Positions 44,430-58,100 are shown, numbered from the stretch's first letter. The stretch: DNA of 64,000 nt from Glebionis coronaria (GCA_025667525.1 CM046878.1:77727696-77791695); one strand, 5' to 3'. The notes: generated from the letters alone by a model not told the origin. A program made the numbers and translations.

Positions 44430-47400
44430 GCACTAATCCCAGTCAGCATGGGCTTAAAAATCATGGGCTCAAAATAAAACTCGATTAGTTAAAAAAAACT
44501 CGATAAAATAACAAAAACCTATTTCTATCTAAAACCTGAGTCCTGATTCAAATTTACGATTTATGAAAAAACCCTAATCGTTTCGTTTTATGAAAACCCC
44601 TAAATTCAACCCCCCCATAAACTAATCATTCCACATAAATCCATCCATCTACACCTTGAATCCGGAGATAGGATTGACGTTAATATAACATCTTCAATCG
44701 AAGATGCATAACATTCCCAGGACGTAAAACTGATTATTTTTATAGGCTTATCAATTGTTATGTCAATAAAACTGATTTTTCTTTTGTGATTCGATTTCAA
44801 CGACCCGATAATCTAGGAAACGACCGGCGTACTTAAAAGTGGTGATACAATTGATGATTTTACAATTCCAAAAAAACCACAACGCATCAATATTATCTTA
44901 AAAAAACCCTGATCTCATAAACCATAATTTTTTTTATAAGGAAAGCTATTTTTTGTTTCGTTATGCATATGCGTGCATGAGTTATATATTACTGATTTTT
45001 TATTGGTTAGTTTTTGTTTTTAGGTTTATTTAGTTGATGTTGTTGACTTCTGATCCCCACCATTGATTTATGTGATATTGATTGTCCCAACTCCCATGAG
45101 ATATCCGTGTTAACAACAAGCTAAAATATATATATCTATTTTAAGTTTATATATTTTATATATTTTAGTTTTAGAACTGTGTTGATATTTTGATGTTTTT
45201 TAGGTATTGGATTTTGTGAGTAGTTACTTTTTGGATCAATACAAATCGACAAGCTGGGCAAACAACTAGAGTAGGCAAAGAATTCGGTAACTTGCTTCTC
45301 CAAGACCAATATCATCTAGATGCTCGGTAAGGTCAGTTTCCCTCACAATTATTGGTTATAATTGTGATATTTATAAGTTTCTTTATCTTGATCCTAATAT
45401 AATTATAAGCCTAATATAACATAATTATTTGTAATTGACAAGTCGTGTAGCCCTTTAATTAGTACGACCATTTGTTTCTGTTAAAAATGAATTATTCAAC
45501 ATTAATTGCTTATCATAGTAATGGTAGAATTATCTAGTGTTCCCTGTTTACCACACTGCTTTTAAGACCGTGACATCATCCTTTTGGTTATGGTGGTTAA
45601 GATCTGTACAAGAAGTCATGGTTTGGTTATATAATAAGCAAGAGTGCGCATTATAGTCTATTTGGTAGCGCCATAGACTCCTGCTTTGTTTTACCTACAG
45701 AAACGTTGTTGCCACTACCAGACTCCTTGGATATTGTTACTCCAACCGGATGCTAACCGTCATGTGCCACAGTCTCTTCCCATAATCTGTACTACCGATA
45801 TTGGTATTATATTTTCTTCTATGGCGAAAATGTTTTAAAACTTGGAAGACAAACCCAGTTCTATAATATAGTATATCTAATATGTTTGTGCTGGCAAGGG
45901 TTTGGTGAGAGACCATCCAATAATGGGACTGAATATCATGGGCCGTGTGGAGGTTGAATTCAGTTACCTGTCAACCAACAACCTAAATTGGCTACCAGGT
46001 ACCCGTACACAATTTTTTACACAGCTTTTATAGTTGACTTTAATTAATAACTATGTGAGGGCTTATATAGCACACTATTTATACAATGATTGTGATTTTG
46101 AGTCTTTGGATGACCGACAAAACTCGGTCCGGTTTTGTGTTGGGTGACTGATTTTGAATTTTTGGATGGCCGATAAAACTATGATTGCGATTTTAAACCC
46201 CGAGTAACAATACCCAATAGCTGTTTGATATTTGGTTTTAACCGAAACCAGATGGTGTACATATTCTGATACATAGAAAATGTTTGCTATACAAAAGGGC
46301 TACCAAATCCACTCGCTATGTTTAACAAAATGCACCAAAGTGTAGATGATCAAGAGAAAATTATAGGAAACTGATGCAATTATGCGATTGGTTTAAATGT
46401 GCAGGAGGAATCCAACTTAGGTACATTCTCGGGCTCACCATCACATCCCACAGGCGCGTTCCCAATGCCTCCAGATGGACAACTGTTAATGTAAACATGC
46501 CCATTACCACACCATTAATTATGAGTCTCCTTCCGAACTGAAGTAAGTTGTGATTATTGAAACAGTTATATATATTGAAATTCTTTAAGATGGGTCATTT
46601 TGGCCTATATATTGCAGGTCAAAGGGTTGAACAAAACTTGGTTAGCCGGGCTGGGAATAATTGTAAACAAATCTTTTGAACTCGAGTTATTTCTTGAGAC
46701 TGAGTTAAGGAGATTTATCTATTTCGAAATTTTCACTATCCGCGCCTTTTGTGGAGCAACTTTTGCCATTATATCGTTAGAAATAGAAAGTAAGTTTAAA
46801 CTCATACTATATTATATACAAACTCCCTCTATTTGATGGGGGTAGAGTGGACCAATATTTCTGCTGCATTTTGCATCTTACTCTATTTACCATCAGTTTT
46901 ATTGTAATAAAAAATTGAGGGAAAAAAACCCGAACAGCTGTTCATAACAGAGACATAGTGTATACGGTAAACGTATATAAGTTATAGTGGCCATGATGAT
47001 AATAGTTGATCGTTCCTACGTGGAATTTATTGAAGTTCTGATTATATGTCGGATAGTGTGGCAAGCTTTTACTGCTTGCAGCCACGGTGACTGAATTTTC
47101 ATGTCGGATCGCCTTATCTGAGCCTCAGAATAACTAAACCCAATAATTTCTTAATGTTTTCGAACAAGAATCTAATATGATGGCTCATTTGAGGTTGACG
47201 AGCATATTTTAAGTGTTTTATTAGTTCTGCATATACACACATGTTTAGAGATGCGTTATTTTCCTAAATAAATTGCATCTATAGGAGAGGGTAACCCTAA
47301 ATAAAACCTGTGGTGTATCTGAGGAAAGATAGTAAAAAGGCATGTGGTCGACGCCCGAATAGAAGGTAACCCTTGAAGTCATTTTTTCGTGATCTTGCCA

Positions 47401-48050
47401 TTTACTCACACTCTGCGTACATGTTATGACTTTAATGGGCAACAGTAGATGTAAAAGGTTGAAACATAATTAAGGGTTTTCCTCTTTTTGGGTTGGACGT
47501 TAGTTTTGTGATTTCAGCATGAATTGTAGTTTGTTCTTTTTGTCCACATTTTGTAACTGTCGTGATGGTGCAGGTTTCAGTCCACCAACATGTTGCGAGT
47601 AAATGGTGGCAAATGGAGTTTCAGCTTAGAAATCAAGCTAGGATCATGTGTAGGCCAACTGATGTACTAAACTAAATGTAAGTATTATATACGACTTTGA
47701 ATAAGTGGGTTCGGAATTACTTATGTTAAGAAATCATTGATTGTGGGCCTTGAATATATTTAGCATACAATGTCTGAAGTTTCACATTATGTATATTGAA
47801 ACTTGAAAGCCCTTGTATAAATCTTTATATTTTAGAGATGTGGTATAAAAATGAATAAATATTTCTCGATCGTTAAGCAAAGCAAGATTAAAGCTAAAGT
47901 GGCATTACTAAATGAGTATTAAATTGATCAATTTCAATTGATAGGTAGGAAATGGTTTTATATTTTGTTTAGGAAAAGATGACAATGTACATCAGCTTAC
48001 ATTTAAATTCTTAATTTATACTACATGTGTTATCTCTACTTATTCTTAGG
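44430..48050. other. Helitron C interior, no gene recognised
   Basis: Only short frames (for example 46600-46836, plus strand, 78 codons) with no known motif. Some stretches look like exon scraps near 45900-46000 and 46400-46500, but I cannot name them. Confidence 0.4.
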
Positions 48051-48889
48051 GCGTTTTGACATCAACTCATGTTATTTCTACTGATACGCTCCATGTTTTG
48101 AATATGTGGGACGATGTGAACACGTGTTACATTAGATGGATTCATGACCATATCTCCTATACAAGCAGCAAATTAAATGATTCCATCAAAACCACCATAC
48201 ACACGCCGAAAGAAAATAACAGGCCGGAAGGTGGTGGTTTTACCTCTTCAATTCGCTTGCTCCGATAATATCTCTATCAACATCACCACCGCCGAAAGGT
48301 AATTCACTCTTAACTACTCATTGGTAATCCATCTTCTTTTTTTATTAGTTCGCGATTGATTGTATGATCAGATCACTCAAGTATATCGCACCAACGGGTT
48401 GTTTCTTATTATTATGCATTCAGTACTGCACTTACATATATTAGAGCATTCAAAGATCACTCACGCCAGAACTAACAAGTGACACCAACAAACACATAGT
48501 TTTTTTGCAGACCTGAACATCAAAACTTTTATCCTAAAATGATACACATGTAGCCTCAAATGTTACATTATTCGTATAAAAGCTTTAGATCCACTCATTG
48601 TTTACTAGGTTTAGTTTCTTATGCTTATTTAGTAAATATCTTTTTTTTGTAATGTAGAAGTCTTATGTTTTCTCAAATGCAAATAGGAACTGAACTTTGG
48701 AAAGATATTTTCATAAATGCAGCGAGAAATTTAAAACAACTTTAAAAATGAACATATAATAGTTTAAACAACATTCAACATAAGTGACTGAACTCAAGTT
48801 GAATCTGTTCGGCTCTGAGTTAACTGTGGACACCTAATGTTTTAATGAAATTTTAATTAGATGCAGTAGTAAACGCGGTACCAAACTCC

Positions 48890-48965
48890 CCTGTTTCAGC
48901 AACCAAACACCAAACACCCACAACTGTAGTAGTAACCCAGGAACCAAACGCCCTTTTTGGTGATG
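48890..48965. repeat. CCAAACRCC-type repeat fragment
   Basis: Contains AACCAAACACCAAACACCC and AACCAAACGCCC, the reverse of the GGGGTGTTTGG motif family at 20207-20352 and related to 61290-61434. Confidence 0.45.
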
Positions 48966-50443
48966 ACTGCAACTCAGCTACCTAATTCTTATTGTGACTT
49001 CAAAAAGTCAAATCGGGTAATGGTTTTATATTCTTCATGCAAGTTACAAAAGTAAATCTGGAAGAGTTGAAGAAAATGTCAACAGACTTTAGCGTGATCA
49101 AAGAGTTAGCTTGCACCTGGAGATAATGTTACTTGATCTATTTTACTGTTCCATTGATTTGTTTTAATAAATCATAGAGATTTTGGATTGAACTGCTTAT
49201 TTTCTTTAAAAAGATTTGATGCGGATAATAACTTTTATTGGCCAATCCCAAACACACTTTTAGGTGTCTTTTTCTTCTGTCATTCTGTGTCATTTTTTGG
49301 GCTTTATTCAGATGTGAATTGTGTATTCCGGGTTATGGCAACACTACAAAGCTTGCATTAGCTTTAGCGCTAACGGGACACTATAGAGGTAGGATTTTCA
49401 TATAAAAATTCGTCAACTACTTGATGGACATTTATGTTTTCGTAGACCACTACAAATACACAAATGCCATACTGTGTCGAATCTACAATTCATACATAGC
49501 CAAACTTACTGAACTTTTATGTACAGGAGAGATTTGTACCGAAACCTCAAAACTTACAATAACTAGCATCAACAAAAAGGGTCAAGAAACAGGTACACGT
49601 GTTCAGCACTAGAATAGGTGCCTGTAGTTCTGCAACAACACAACAACTTCTGTAAAACTGCCAACCTTCTATGTGTAAGAAAACAAAGATGTGTTTCACC
49701 TTTAGTATATACTTCTCACATGGTGTCTTTTTTTTTCCAGATCAATAGGCTGTACTTATTGCTTACAGTGAACGAGTCTGCTATGGATATGCTGTCAAAC
49801 AACTTTGGAGCAATATAATAGTATGTCATTTTGACATGTAAGTTCTCTCTGTGTATGATTTTTCTTTTCTTATGGTATAGTGAAATATGAGTTGATACCA
49901 CAAGGGAGATTGTTTAAGATCGTAGGTACTGTCTTAAGGGCATTATTGAGGGATTAATTATCCAGGATTTCATTAAGAGCCTAATTTGTTTGGTTTATTT
50001 GTTGTTATTGCCTTTTTCCTAGACTTAATATGGACTAAGTTTGTGGTTTTGTGCTAATTAATTGCATTTTGGTCGAGTTTTTATTGATATAAAATTCGTC
50101 CTCCTTTGATATATCTGATGCACCTTGACTGAAATATAAGACTTTTTTACAGTTTAGGATAACCTCTTACATTATTTAATATTCAAATGTGCTCAAAGAC
50201 TTGACATGCAAATTTATATTCATGATATGAATTTTTGGTTAGTCTTTCTATTTGCTTTCAGATATAGCTAAACATCCTTTTTCTAACACATGTTACTTTA
50301 TTTTAACTGTGTTTTTTTATCTTGGTATTCCTCACCATGTTAACTTTTCAGCATTTTGGTGCCTACTTTTGATAAAGTTACATTGTCTTTGAAATTTGGT
50401 AGAGTGGCAAAGATTCCGACCTTATTAAGTTTTTTATTTTCAG

Positions 50444-50534
50444 GCATAGACAGTCGCCTTCTTAGATAGTGATGTTGGACAGCCTAAGTTTTCTCCTTCT
50501 GTGTCTTTTGCTTACTATACTCGACTGGGAAACA
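50444..50534 (+). pseudogene. Possible NOL9/GRC3-like exon fragment
   Basis: A T-rich tract ending CAG at 50443 is followed by a frame reading TVAFLDSDVGQPKFSPSVSF. NOL9/GRC3 and related polynucleotide 5'-kinases, which act in pre-rRNA processing, have a Walker-B-like block close to VAYLDTDVGQPEFTPPG. The match is about 16 residues and includes the key Asp residues. A stop (TAG) lies two codons in, and no P-loop exon is confidently seen upstream, although a GYGNTT sequence at about 49345 could be a decayed one. The call depends on this single motif. Confidence 0.45.
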
Positions 50535-50539
50535 AATTT

Positions 50540-51389
50540 TGGTAAAATCTTTAAATACCTTTATACCATAACTGTTACCCATGTATCTAAATTTTGCCTT
50601 TAGTGCATTATGGATACTCACATGTTTTCTGTTTTTTTAATCTCTGTTGCATTACAGATTCACAAGTTATGCCAGAAAGGTTATTTATGTTCTCTCAAGT
50701 TTACGCTTTTGTAAACTTTTGGAATGATTTTCAACCGAATAAGACGTCTCATATTTATTAAGTTGAAAAATGTATGGATATATGTTTGGCGTATGTCTAT
50801 TGTTTATCAATGTTAAGTGATGAGATTAATGTCTCTTTTTCAGAGTTTTTTTTTACTAATACTGTGGTGACAGTTTGTATTTATACTTTAAAACTCGTTT
50901 GGATTCATAGCTGTGTCATAAACCATAAATTTAACCTTAAAGCCACCAAAAGCTTAAATTTTTGTATTCTTTGCCCCTATTTCTCCACTTAACTGATGCT
51001 TTAAGAGTACGATACAAGTTGGTGGCTATTTTTCTGAGGCGGTCACCGATCTCTAAGAATTCCAAGCTTTAGTTGATCTAATGAAGTCGGCTACCGTGAG
51101 AAATCAGTGGAGATGATGAATGAAGTGTCAAAATTTCAATACTAATTGCTCTTCTTAACATCTTATGACATGCTTCATGGTTTGCTTGGTGTCATGTAGT
51201 TGCGTTTTGGATTTGGATATTGCACTACTCAACTTCATGTTCCTTACATTGTCGTTTTATAAGACATCAACGTTATGGTCAGTCCATTATGTGGTTTTTT
51301 TGTCTTGAGGACCTTTATCAAGGAAAAAAACCTATGGCTTTTAATTGGTTAGTAGACCAACTCAATGATTTGTTGGTATCAAATTTCTA
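50540..51389. other. Helitron C interior, no gene recognised
   Basis: A stretch near 51005-51110 (VGGYFSEAVTDL, then EFQALVDLMKSATVRNQW) looks like an exon scrap of unknown family. The rest is AT-rich. Confidence 0.35.
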
Positions 51390-51392
51390 TAA

Positions 51393-51933
51393 GGCTACCG
51401 CAATGCGGGCTATTCATCTCGGTCCCAAGTCGGTCGCGACCGAGTCGTCCCGTTGCGGGAATTCAGTCGCTGCCCCTCGGTCGCCCATATTCGGCCTTAC
51501 CCACGATCTAATATGTATCCGTTGGCACGACCTTGTGTATTCTTTGTAGCCTTTTTTTCCCACTTTATACATTTTTAGGATAAATTATATTAGTTTTAAT
51601 TATATAAAATTTGTTAAAAAAATTCCCAATTTAATATATTGAGCTTCGTTTAATTACTCATAACATATATTAATTTGACCATTTTTAGAGTTAGTTTTAG
51701 ATAATGCATTTTACCCCGTCTTTTTTAATCATTTTTTCAACGATATTTAAGTATAAATATTATTATAATGTTTTTTATTTTATTTCAAAAAGTATTTGAA
51801 AAGTATTATTTATATTAAAAAATTGAACTAGGTCGCACTAGATCGTTTTGTTGGACAAATAGGTCGCACTAGGTCGTAGGAGAGAGAAAGCTGACGTGTC
51901 AAGGTCGCGACCTTGACACCGTTGCATGTAGCC
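51393..51933. mobile_element. PIF/Harbinger-like MITE, 541 bp
   Basis: The left end GGCTACCGCAATGCGG and the reverse complement of the right end, GGCTACATGCAACGG, are imperfect inverted repeats. TAA lies directly outside both (51390-51392 and 51934-51936), matching the 3-bp TWA duplication of PIF/Harbinger elements. GC-rich subterminal repeats (GGTCGCGACC, and GGTCGCACTAG twice) lie near the ends. The 109-codon plus-strand frame at 51220-51549 overlaps the boundary and is not a gene. Confidence 0.6.
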
Positions 51934-52039
51934 TAATGGTTGCTTGGTGATCCAAGAACGAACGTAACTAAACCAACCATATTTCAAATGTCCGGAAAAT
52001 GTAAATTCAATGATTTTTGTACTCATCGTAATAGTTTAA

Positions 52040-53640
52040 ATAAAAAGGAAAGCGAATATCCTATAAAAAAATACCATGATATCTAAAGTCAGGTTTTTAA
52101 CTTTAGTTAATCCTTTTAGCAGCTCAACCCATAGATGATCACAAAATACACATCAAATTTTTGCCTTAACACGAGATGACAAATCCTCCATTACAAAAAG
52201 CGACCACATTACCAAGCTTTCTTCAATATGAAGGTATTCAAAATTAGGGAGTTAAAAACAACTTTGTGGATTTCTTTTGAAGACTAATTAATATAAGTGT
52301 CAGTCGCTTTAAAGTAAAATTCTTTATGGTATGTATTTTTAGAGAGAAATCTTCAAGTAATGGAAACCATCGATGAGTTTGAATATATTATCACAAGATA
52401 TGGAGTTATTTAAAGTTGAATTATCAAAAAAAAAAAAAAACCATTTACTTACTAAAATTTTTGTTTAAGTCAATATAACTTTTTTTATTAAAACATATTA
52501 AATATAAAAATAGGCAAAAGAAACTCATATATTTTGCTTACTAAAAAAGTTATAAACTTTTTACTCTTTTTGTTACTAAATATTGAGTAAACTTTTAGTA
52601 ACCTCTCTATTATTTGTTGTTTTCATAATAAAAGTTAATAAAAATAATTTTTAGTGACTTTTTTTAATACAGATTGATACAAATATATTTTTAGTTATTT
52701 TTTTATTAATTATTTTTTTCGTATTTAATTTAGTAAATAAATGTCAAAATTTTGTAATGTGAATAATGTCAAAGATTATTTAGATTAGGAAGATATATAG
52801 AACGTGAGCACTCACATGAAAATTCGTTTATTAACGATTTACTTGATTTTAGTTAATATTTTGTTCACTTTCTTATATGTTTACTAAATCCTGTAGTTAT
52901 GTGATGTATTAAAATATCAAATATAATCAAATCAGGATTGCATGATCATGCACTTTCAAGGTTCAATTAAGGGCGGACCTATAGCATAGGTTTGGGCAGG
53001 TGCGCTTTCATGACTAAATCAAAACGATTAGATCACAGTGTAACTTTTCTTTTAATTTTGAGTGTTTTTTTAAATCGTCACCCACTTAGAACTCACATTT
53101 CCCCCACTCAGACACTCAAGTTTAACATTTAACACTCTAAAACCAAGAAATGCTCTATTTTTAAGTTACAATACTTGGTTTTATTCGATTTTTAGTTTTT
53201 TTTTATCTTACTCTCGTCTAAATTTTTTTGCCTCCCATTATTGAATTTTCTAGCGTCCGTTACTAAGTTCAACGATGCACTAAAGTTGTTTTTTAATTTT
53301 GTGATTATAAATACCCAATGGACATGATAGGTCGAGGCATCTAAGAAAAATACTAACTTAAGTAATATTTTCCTGAAAATGATAATAAAGAATAAAAAGG
53401 AGAAAGCTCAAAGTTAAATCGATTGCATATATATATTGATTGCATATGATGCAAAAAGATTAGGAAAAAAGCAACATAATACGCGATAACGCACCTTTAA
53501 TAAAGATATGAACATTGGTGTTTTGCATGTTAGTTAATTTTTGGGAGTTTGTACGTATTATCAACTTAATTATAGAATACAATGGAATACCGCGTAATCA
53601 AATTGAGTTAGATTAGATTTTAACGTATATTGTTTAAGTA
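52040..53640. other. Helitron C interior, no gene recognised
   Basis: Strongly AT-rich with homopolymers (A14 at about 52428) and no meaningful frame. Confidence 0.5.
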
Positions 53641-53648
53641 CCTACAAT

Positions 53649-54066
53649 CAAGGTTCTAAAAGACGCGCCATGGCGGCGCAAAGGCGTCGCCAAAGCGTGA
53701 GGCGTGGCCTAGCCGTTACAATATTGACCATGGGTTGGGTTCTAGGCGTGGCGTGAAAATGGCGTGAAAAGGCGCGATATGACGGGTAAATGCGTGAGGC
53801 TTGGCGAGTTTTTTCATTCAACTCCAATTTTTTTATTTTTTAAAAAGAAGAAAATTACATGTAAAAAATAGCAGTTTAACCTTATTCATTATGTACTACA
53901 ACTTTTTCTTTAATTTTGGTTTCTATAAACAACTATATAAATGTAAAAATAAAATCATATTTTTGTGCCGCCTTAAGTCACGCCTTAAAGACACAAAAGC
54001 TTCGCCTTAGCCGCAAAAGCTTGAGACTTGGCCTTGCCGCCACGCCTTACACTATTTAGAACCTTG
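53649..54066. mobile_element. hAT-like MITE, 418 bp, with perfect 8-bp TSD
   Basis: Terminal inverted repeat CAAGGTTCTAAA at both ends, flanked by CCTACAAT on both sides (53641-53648 and 54067-54074). The 8-bp target duplication indicates hAT. Subterminal regions are crowded with GGCG and AGGCGTGG motifs on the left and their complements on the right, as expected for transposase-binding repeats. No coding capacity. Confidence 0.85.
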
Positions 54067-54189
54067 CCTACAATATAATACGACACATGACCTTCGAAAT
54101 TCACTAGACAGACCTGTCAGGAGTCATAATCGTCAATCGGACAAGCAAATATCTATCGAATAAAAGAAATTAAACGACAATCAGAAGTC

Positions 54190-54212
54190 AAACCCGTCCA
54201 TCGGACGGGTTT
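54190..54212 (+). other. Helitron C 3' hairpin
   Basis: AAACCCGTCC, loop ATC, GGACGGGTTT: a perfect 10-bp stem. CTAG (54218-54221) and a host T follow. Confidence 0.85.
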
Positions 54213-54221
54213 TGCCACTAG

Positions 54222-54247
54222 TATATATGTATATATATATATATATA
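54222..54247. repeat. Short TA tract between Helitrons C and D
   Basis: TATATATGTATATA-like, 26 bp. It separates the 3' end of C from the 5' end of D. Confidence 0.9.
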
Positions 54248-54700
54248 TCTTTATATTATATATACGTATAACTATGACTTGATACCACACCTCTAATCCC
54301 AGTCATATGTGACATGGCAGCTATTAGCCAATAATATTTCAGAAATCCCTAAAATATCTCCATTTTCAACATTTTTGGATGTTTAAAATCGCAATTTATG
54401 AAAATCACGTTTTGGAAACGCTTTTTTGAAACTGGCTTTTGAAAATCGCGTTTTGAAGGGATTTTTTTTTTAAATTATTAAAATTTAGAGTTTTTAGAAA
54501 AACTTCAAATTTGTCAACAAGATTCGAACATGGGTCTGGTGGTTTGTAAGTAACCAAGTTTACCAATTAACCTAACCAATTTTTTGTGTTTTTCTATCCA
54601 AAACAAAATTAATAAACTTTAAAAACAAACCTACTAATACATTCATCTATACAGATATACTTCATCATAATTACATTTATCCAAATCTAAGATACGTATA
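54248..54700 (+). mobile_element. Helitron D 5' region (3' end not found)
   Basis: Starts TCTTTATATTATATATACGT after an A. It then has CTAATCCCAGTCATATG, matching CTAATCCCAGTCAGCATG in Helitron C, so it is the same family in the same orientation. No hairpin plus CTRR end is recognised before 64000. The element may run beyond the window or its 3' end may be lost; the end coordinate given marks only the recognisable 5' region. Confidence 0.6.
54504..54575 (-). other. tRNA-like A/B-box module, decayed
   Basis: Minus strand: TTGGTTAGGTTAATTGGTAA resembles a D-arm/A box. TGGTT-ACTTACA-AACCA could form an anticodon-like stem with a 7-nt loop, and TGTTCGAATC resembles a B box. The T stem pairs poorly, so this is not a functional tRNA. 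Confidence 0.4.
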
Positions 54701-54820
54701 TACCTGGCAATCAAGAAAACATAAATCAAAACTCTAAATTCTCCAAAAAACACACACGAGAAAAGTTACACCTCCTTCTTTTGAACCCTAATCGTAAACC
54801 CTAAGGATACTGTTTTCTTT

Positions 54821-55132
54821 GTGTTTTCTTTGTTTTGTTTGCAGGATAATCTTTTCCACGTAAAAAGGGTGATCATTTTGGTGAACAACACGCTTTGTTA
54901 CAAGAAGAGTGATCATTTTTTAGGCAATGCTTTTAAAGATCTCGGAGCATTGTGGTATGTATGCAGTTTTTCTGCTATTAATAATACTTTGAATGATTTA
55001 TATTTTGAGAGAATTGATGGTATCTTGTCTTATGAAGTAGATGATCATGATTTTGGGTACTATAGCAACGAATGCTCATTCACACACAAATTATTAATCG
55101 CCACTTTTTACTTATTTTTTAAATTAGTGTAA
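54821..55132 (+). CDS. Unrecognised 103-codon ORF
   Basis: I do not recognise this frame. It begins next to TTTGCAG, which looks like a splice acceptor at 54844. The region after it (DNLFHVKRVIILVNNTLCYK, then GNAFKDLGALWYVCS) could be an exon, followed by a hydrophobic C-terminus (LLIATFYLFFKLV) that may be read-through. No start context or family motif is visible. It may be another captured exon in Helitron D. Confidence 0.25.
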   Translation: MFSLFCLQDNLFHVKRVIILVNNTLCYKKSDHFLGNAFKDLGALWYVCSFSAINNTLNDLYFERIDGILSYEVDDHDFGYYSNECSFTHKLLIATFYLFFKLV

Positions 55133-58100
55133 TGCCCAACAATTTATTAGATTTACAGCCATCGGGTTCAAACAATAGCATTTTTTTTTTGGGTAAAGAA
55201 ATAGCATCTTTTTTTGCAACTGCAATACGTTGCTTAATCGTATTTGGTGAAATCTACCATAATGGAGCGGCTATCTTGGATGGAGCATACTTCTCATAGC
55301 TGAAATTGAAAGTTTTCCCCAATCTTAAACATCAGATACTTGGCTGATGTTGAAATTATACGACTCCAACATATAATAATTCTTCAAAACAAGTTTGATC
55401 TCATTTAGGAAAATGTAGCCATAAATCAACACGAGGCCATTCAGAAATCCATCTAGGCTATTTATGATGTTCGCTATATTTATTTAGGTTGATCATTATA
55501 TGTTATTGAGTACTCATTGTTTATAATTTATCATATCAGGGAAGTTTGGCTGATGGTGCACCAGTCATTCCAGTTTCTGCTTAGCTGAAGTATAATAAAA
55601 AAACATAAGGAGATGAGTCATAAATCATTGAGTCTTACATTATAATGAGTCGTAAATCTTGTCTTACGTAAATCATGGATGATTACTTTCTGCTGATGTC
55701 ATAGTGGGTTTTGTGTCCCATGAGGTCATTTGTTTTGACCAAATCGTTTTTTTGTCCAATCTCAGCTTGCCTCTGTCACTAATCTTGTAGTGAATAAAAA
55801 CTGACTACTCGGCCTAAATCAGGAAAAATAGCAATGTTATCACAATTCTATTGTTTCCCTAATGCATCTAGAACTCCTTATTAGCTGATAAGAATTTTCT
55901 ATGATGAATACACTTGCAGGAGAACACACGATGTATAAGAGTCCTCCAATGGCATATATAACAGAGCCAAGACACTAGCCAAAATGTTGGAAGATTGGCG
56001 AATATATAAATTATAATTATTTGAGATAAGCACAGAAGTATAGGAATTCACAACAACAGTTGTAGAATAGATGAGAGATAAGAGAACACAAGTCATATGT
56101 TGCTTGGATTTTTGAACACCCAAGAACTCGGTATCAACGTCCAAGTCATATGTGATGCATATTTATGAGTGAGTTATTGTAAGCAAATATATATCATATA
56201 CTTTTACATGCTCCTATGCAAGTAAACACCCACTGCCACCCCTTGAGTAATCTTCTGACATTACATCACCTGGGTGTGTTAGGTACATCTTAGGTTCTCA
56301 GATGCTATAGAACAGGGTATATAGTCATAAAGTGTACCTTGCACATGCTTTAATACCTTATTCTACAGTCGAAACATTACAGGAAAATAGAGCTTTTGAC
56401 TGACTAAAATAACGTGTTCTTCTTGGTTAAAGCACGTATTGAGAGCTTCGAAGCAGCAAGAAGCGGCATGCTGAGCTTCCGAAACAATGCAAGTCCCTGA
56501 AGAAAGGTCGTGATGATTTGGTAAGTTTGTGACTTAAATTTTTCTATTCCTAATATGTTTTTGAAAGCAATTTCTAGGTGCGCGGGAATAGAATTTAATT
56601 GAGCTCAAAATCATTAAACAGAAGTATCACAGTCTGAAAGTGGATTCATATTCTATTTCAATATGATACCAGTTTATAATAATGGAACTTTGTTAATAGT
56701 TTTGAATTAATCATGTATCACAGTTTGGAGGTTGATGTTTTTAGTAGTTGTGATATTTAATACTTAGGGCAGGCCCGTTGGTGCTTTGGTAAGACGACCA
56801 TATGAACAAGCCCGACCTCCCTGAGTTGCACCACAATATACGTGACTGAGTAAAATAATGTGCTCCAGTCTGACCTGTCGATTTCTCCACATATGTTCTA
56901 CAAGAATAGTAGAGGACTTGCAGAAAATGCTGAGGCTACAGCAGGTGTTGATTGGTCGTACGGTGAACGATTATCTCCAAAGCATTAAAAGCATTTTGTC
57001 AATTTTTCACAAGTCGTATGCCTGATTTGCAGAGGGTGTTGCCTCTAAAGCAGTCAAAGGGCATGAAATTCAACCCGAGAATAAAAGGAAGAAACAAAAA
57101 GGGGTAGTTACATTGTTGTTTGTGAGACTCCAATGGCAGGTAACAATCCTTTTAGCTACGATCATATTGTTTCTCTTCTATTCAGGATGTTGCGGTTATA
57201 GTTGATTTTGATAAATCAATATAGTTAGAAGATTTTGCAGGACTATAATAAAGAGGCAAGTGGATTTAATCTCAGACTAAATGTTTCACAGTCGCTTCAG
57301 ATATATAAGCACATTATTCTAATTTATTACGTGTGTCCTTCAGATTAATATTATGAAAAGACTGTCATCAAAATGTACTAATTTATATGGCGTCCGTATG
57401 CCACAAGAAAAACTTGTCATGGTTACTGAGTTACTGAGGTAATCTATTTTTTGCAGATATATGGAATGTCCTAACTAAAACTCATATTAACAGAAAAATA
57501 AAATATAGGTGACTTGGGGTTTTGTTTTGTGCAGTTAGATAACTAAAGTTATTTAAGTTATTATACCAGGTATTTATTACTTTTATATTTCAAAGAATTC
57601 CTGATAGTGCAGCGGTAGCTTTATCCTTTATTATCTGCGCGTAAACGGTGTTTTGATAAAAAATTATCTCACAATTTACTTACTTTCTCACTTCTATTTT
57701 CTAAAAGGTTACATTCTCATGAGCCCATCAAAAAACTTATGGCCTAACTTTCTCCATTTGGTTTATATGCTGCACCGAGACTTTCCCCAAGTTCATCCAC
57801 AATTCTATTTTATGGTACACAATCTTGCAAAATAAGAGCTCTTTTAAAAGAAGAGTGACCAGTATTAAACCAGCTCAATCTTGTGGACAAAAAGTAATGA
57901 ATTCTATTCAAGGCATTCCTCAGATTTTCCCTATGGGTAATTCTCAAAAACCATATATCCTGAATTCACATTTAGTTAAGAACCATCAATCTTCGACAAA
58001 AAAAACATGTATGTTGATGCAAGCCAGTTGGTTGGTTCTTCTCTAGATCAGATAATATCATCTACTGCTAATATCCATGGAGCTACGACCCCCGAAAACA

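Noticed and set aside
51220..51549. 109-codon plus-strand frame
   Set aside because: It straddles the boundary of a MITE and has no family motif.
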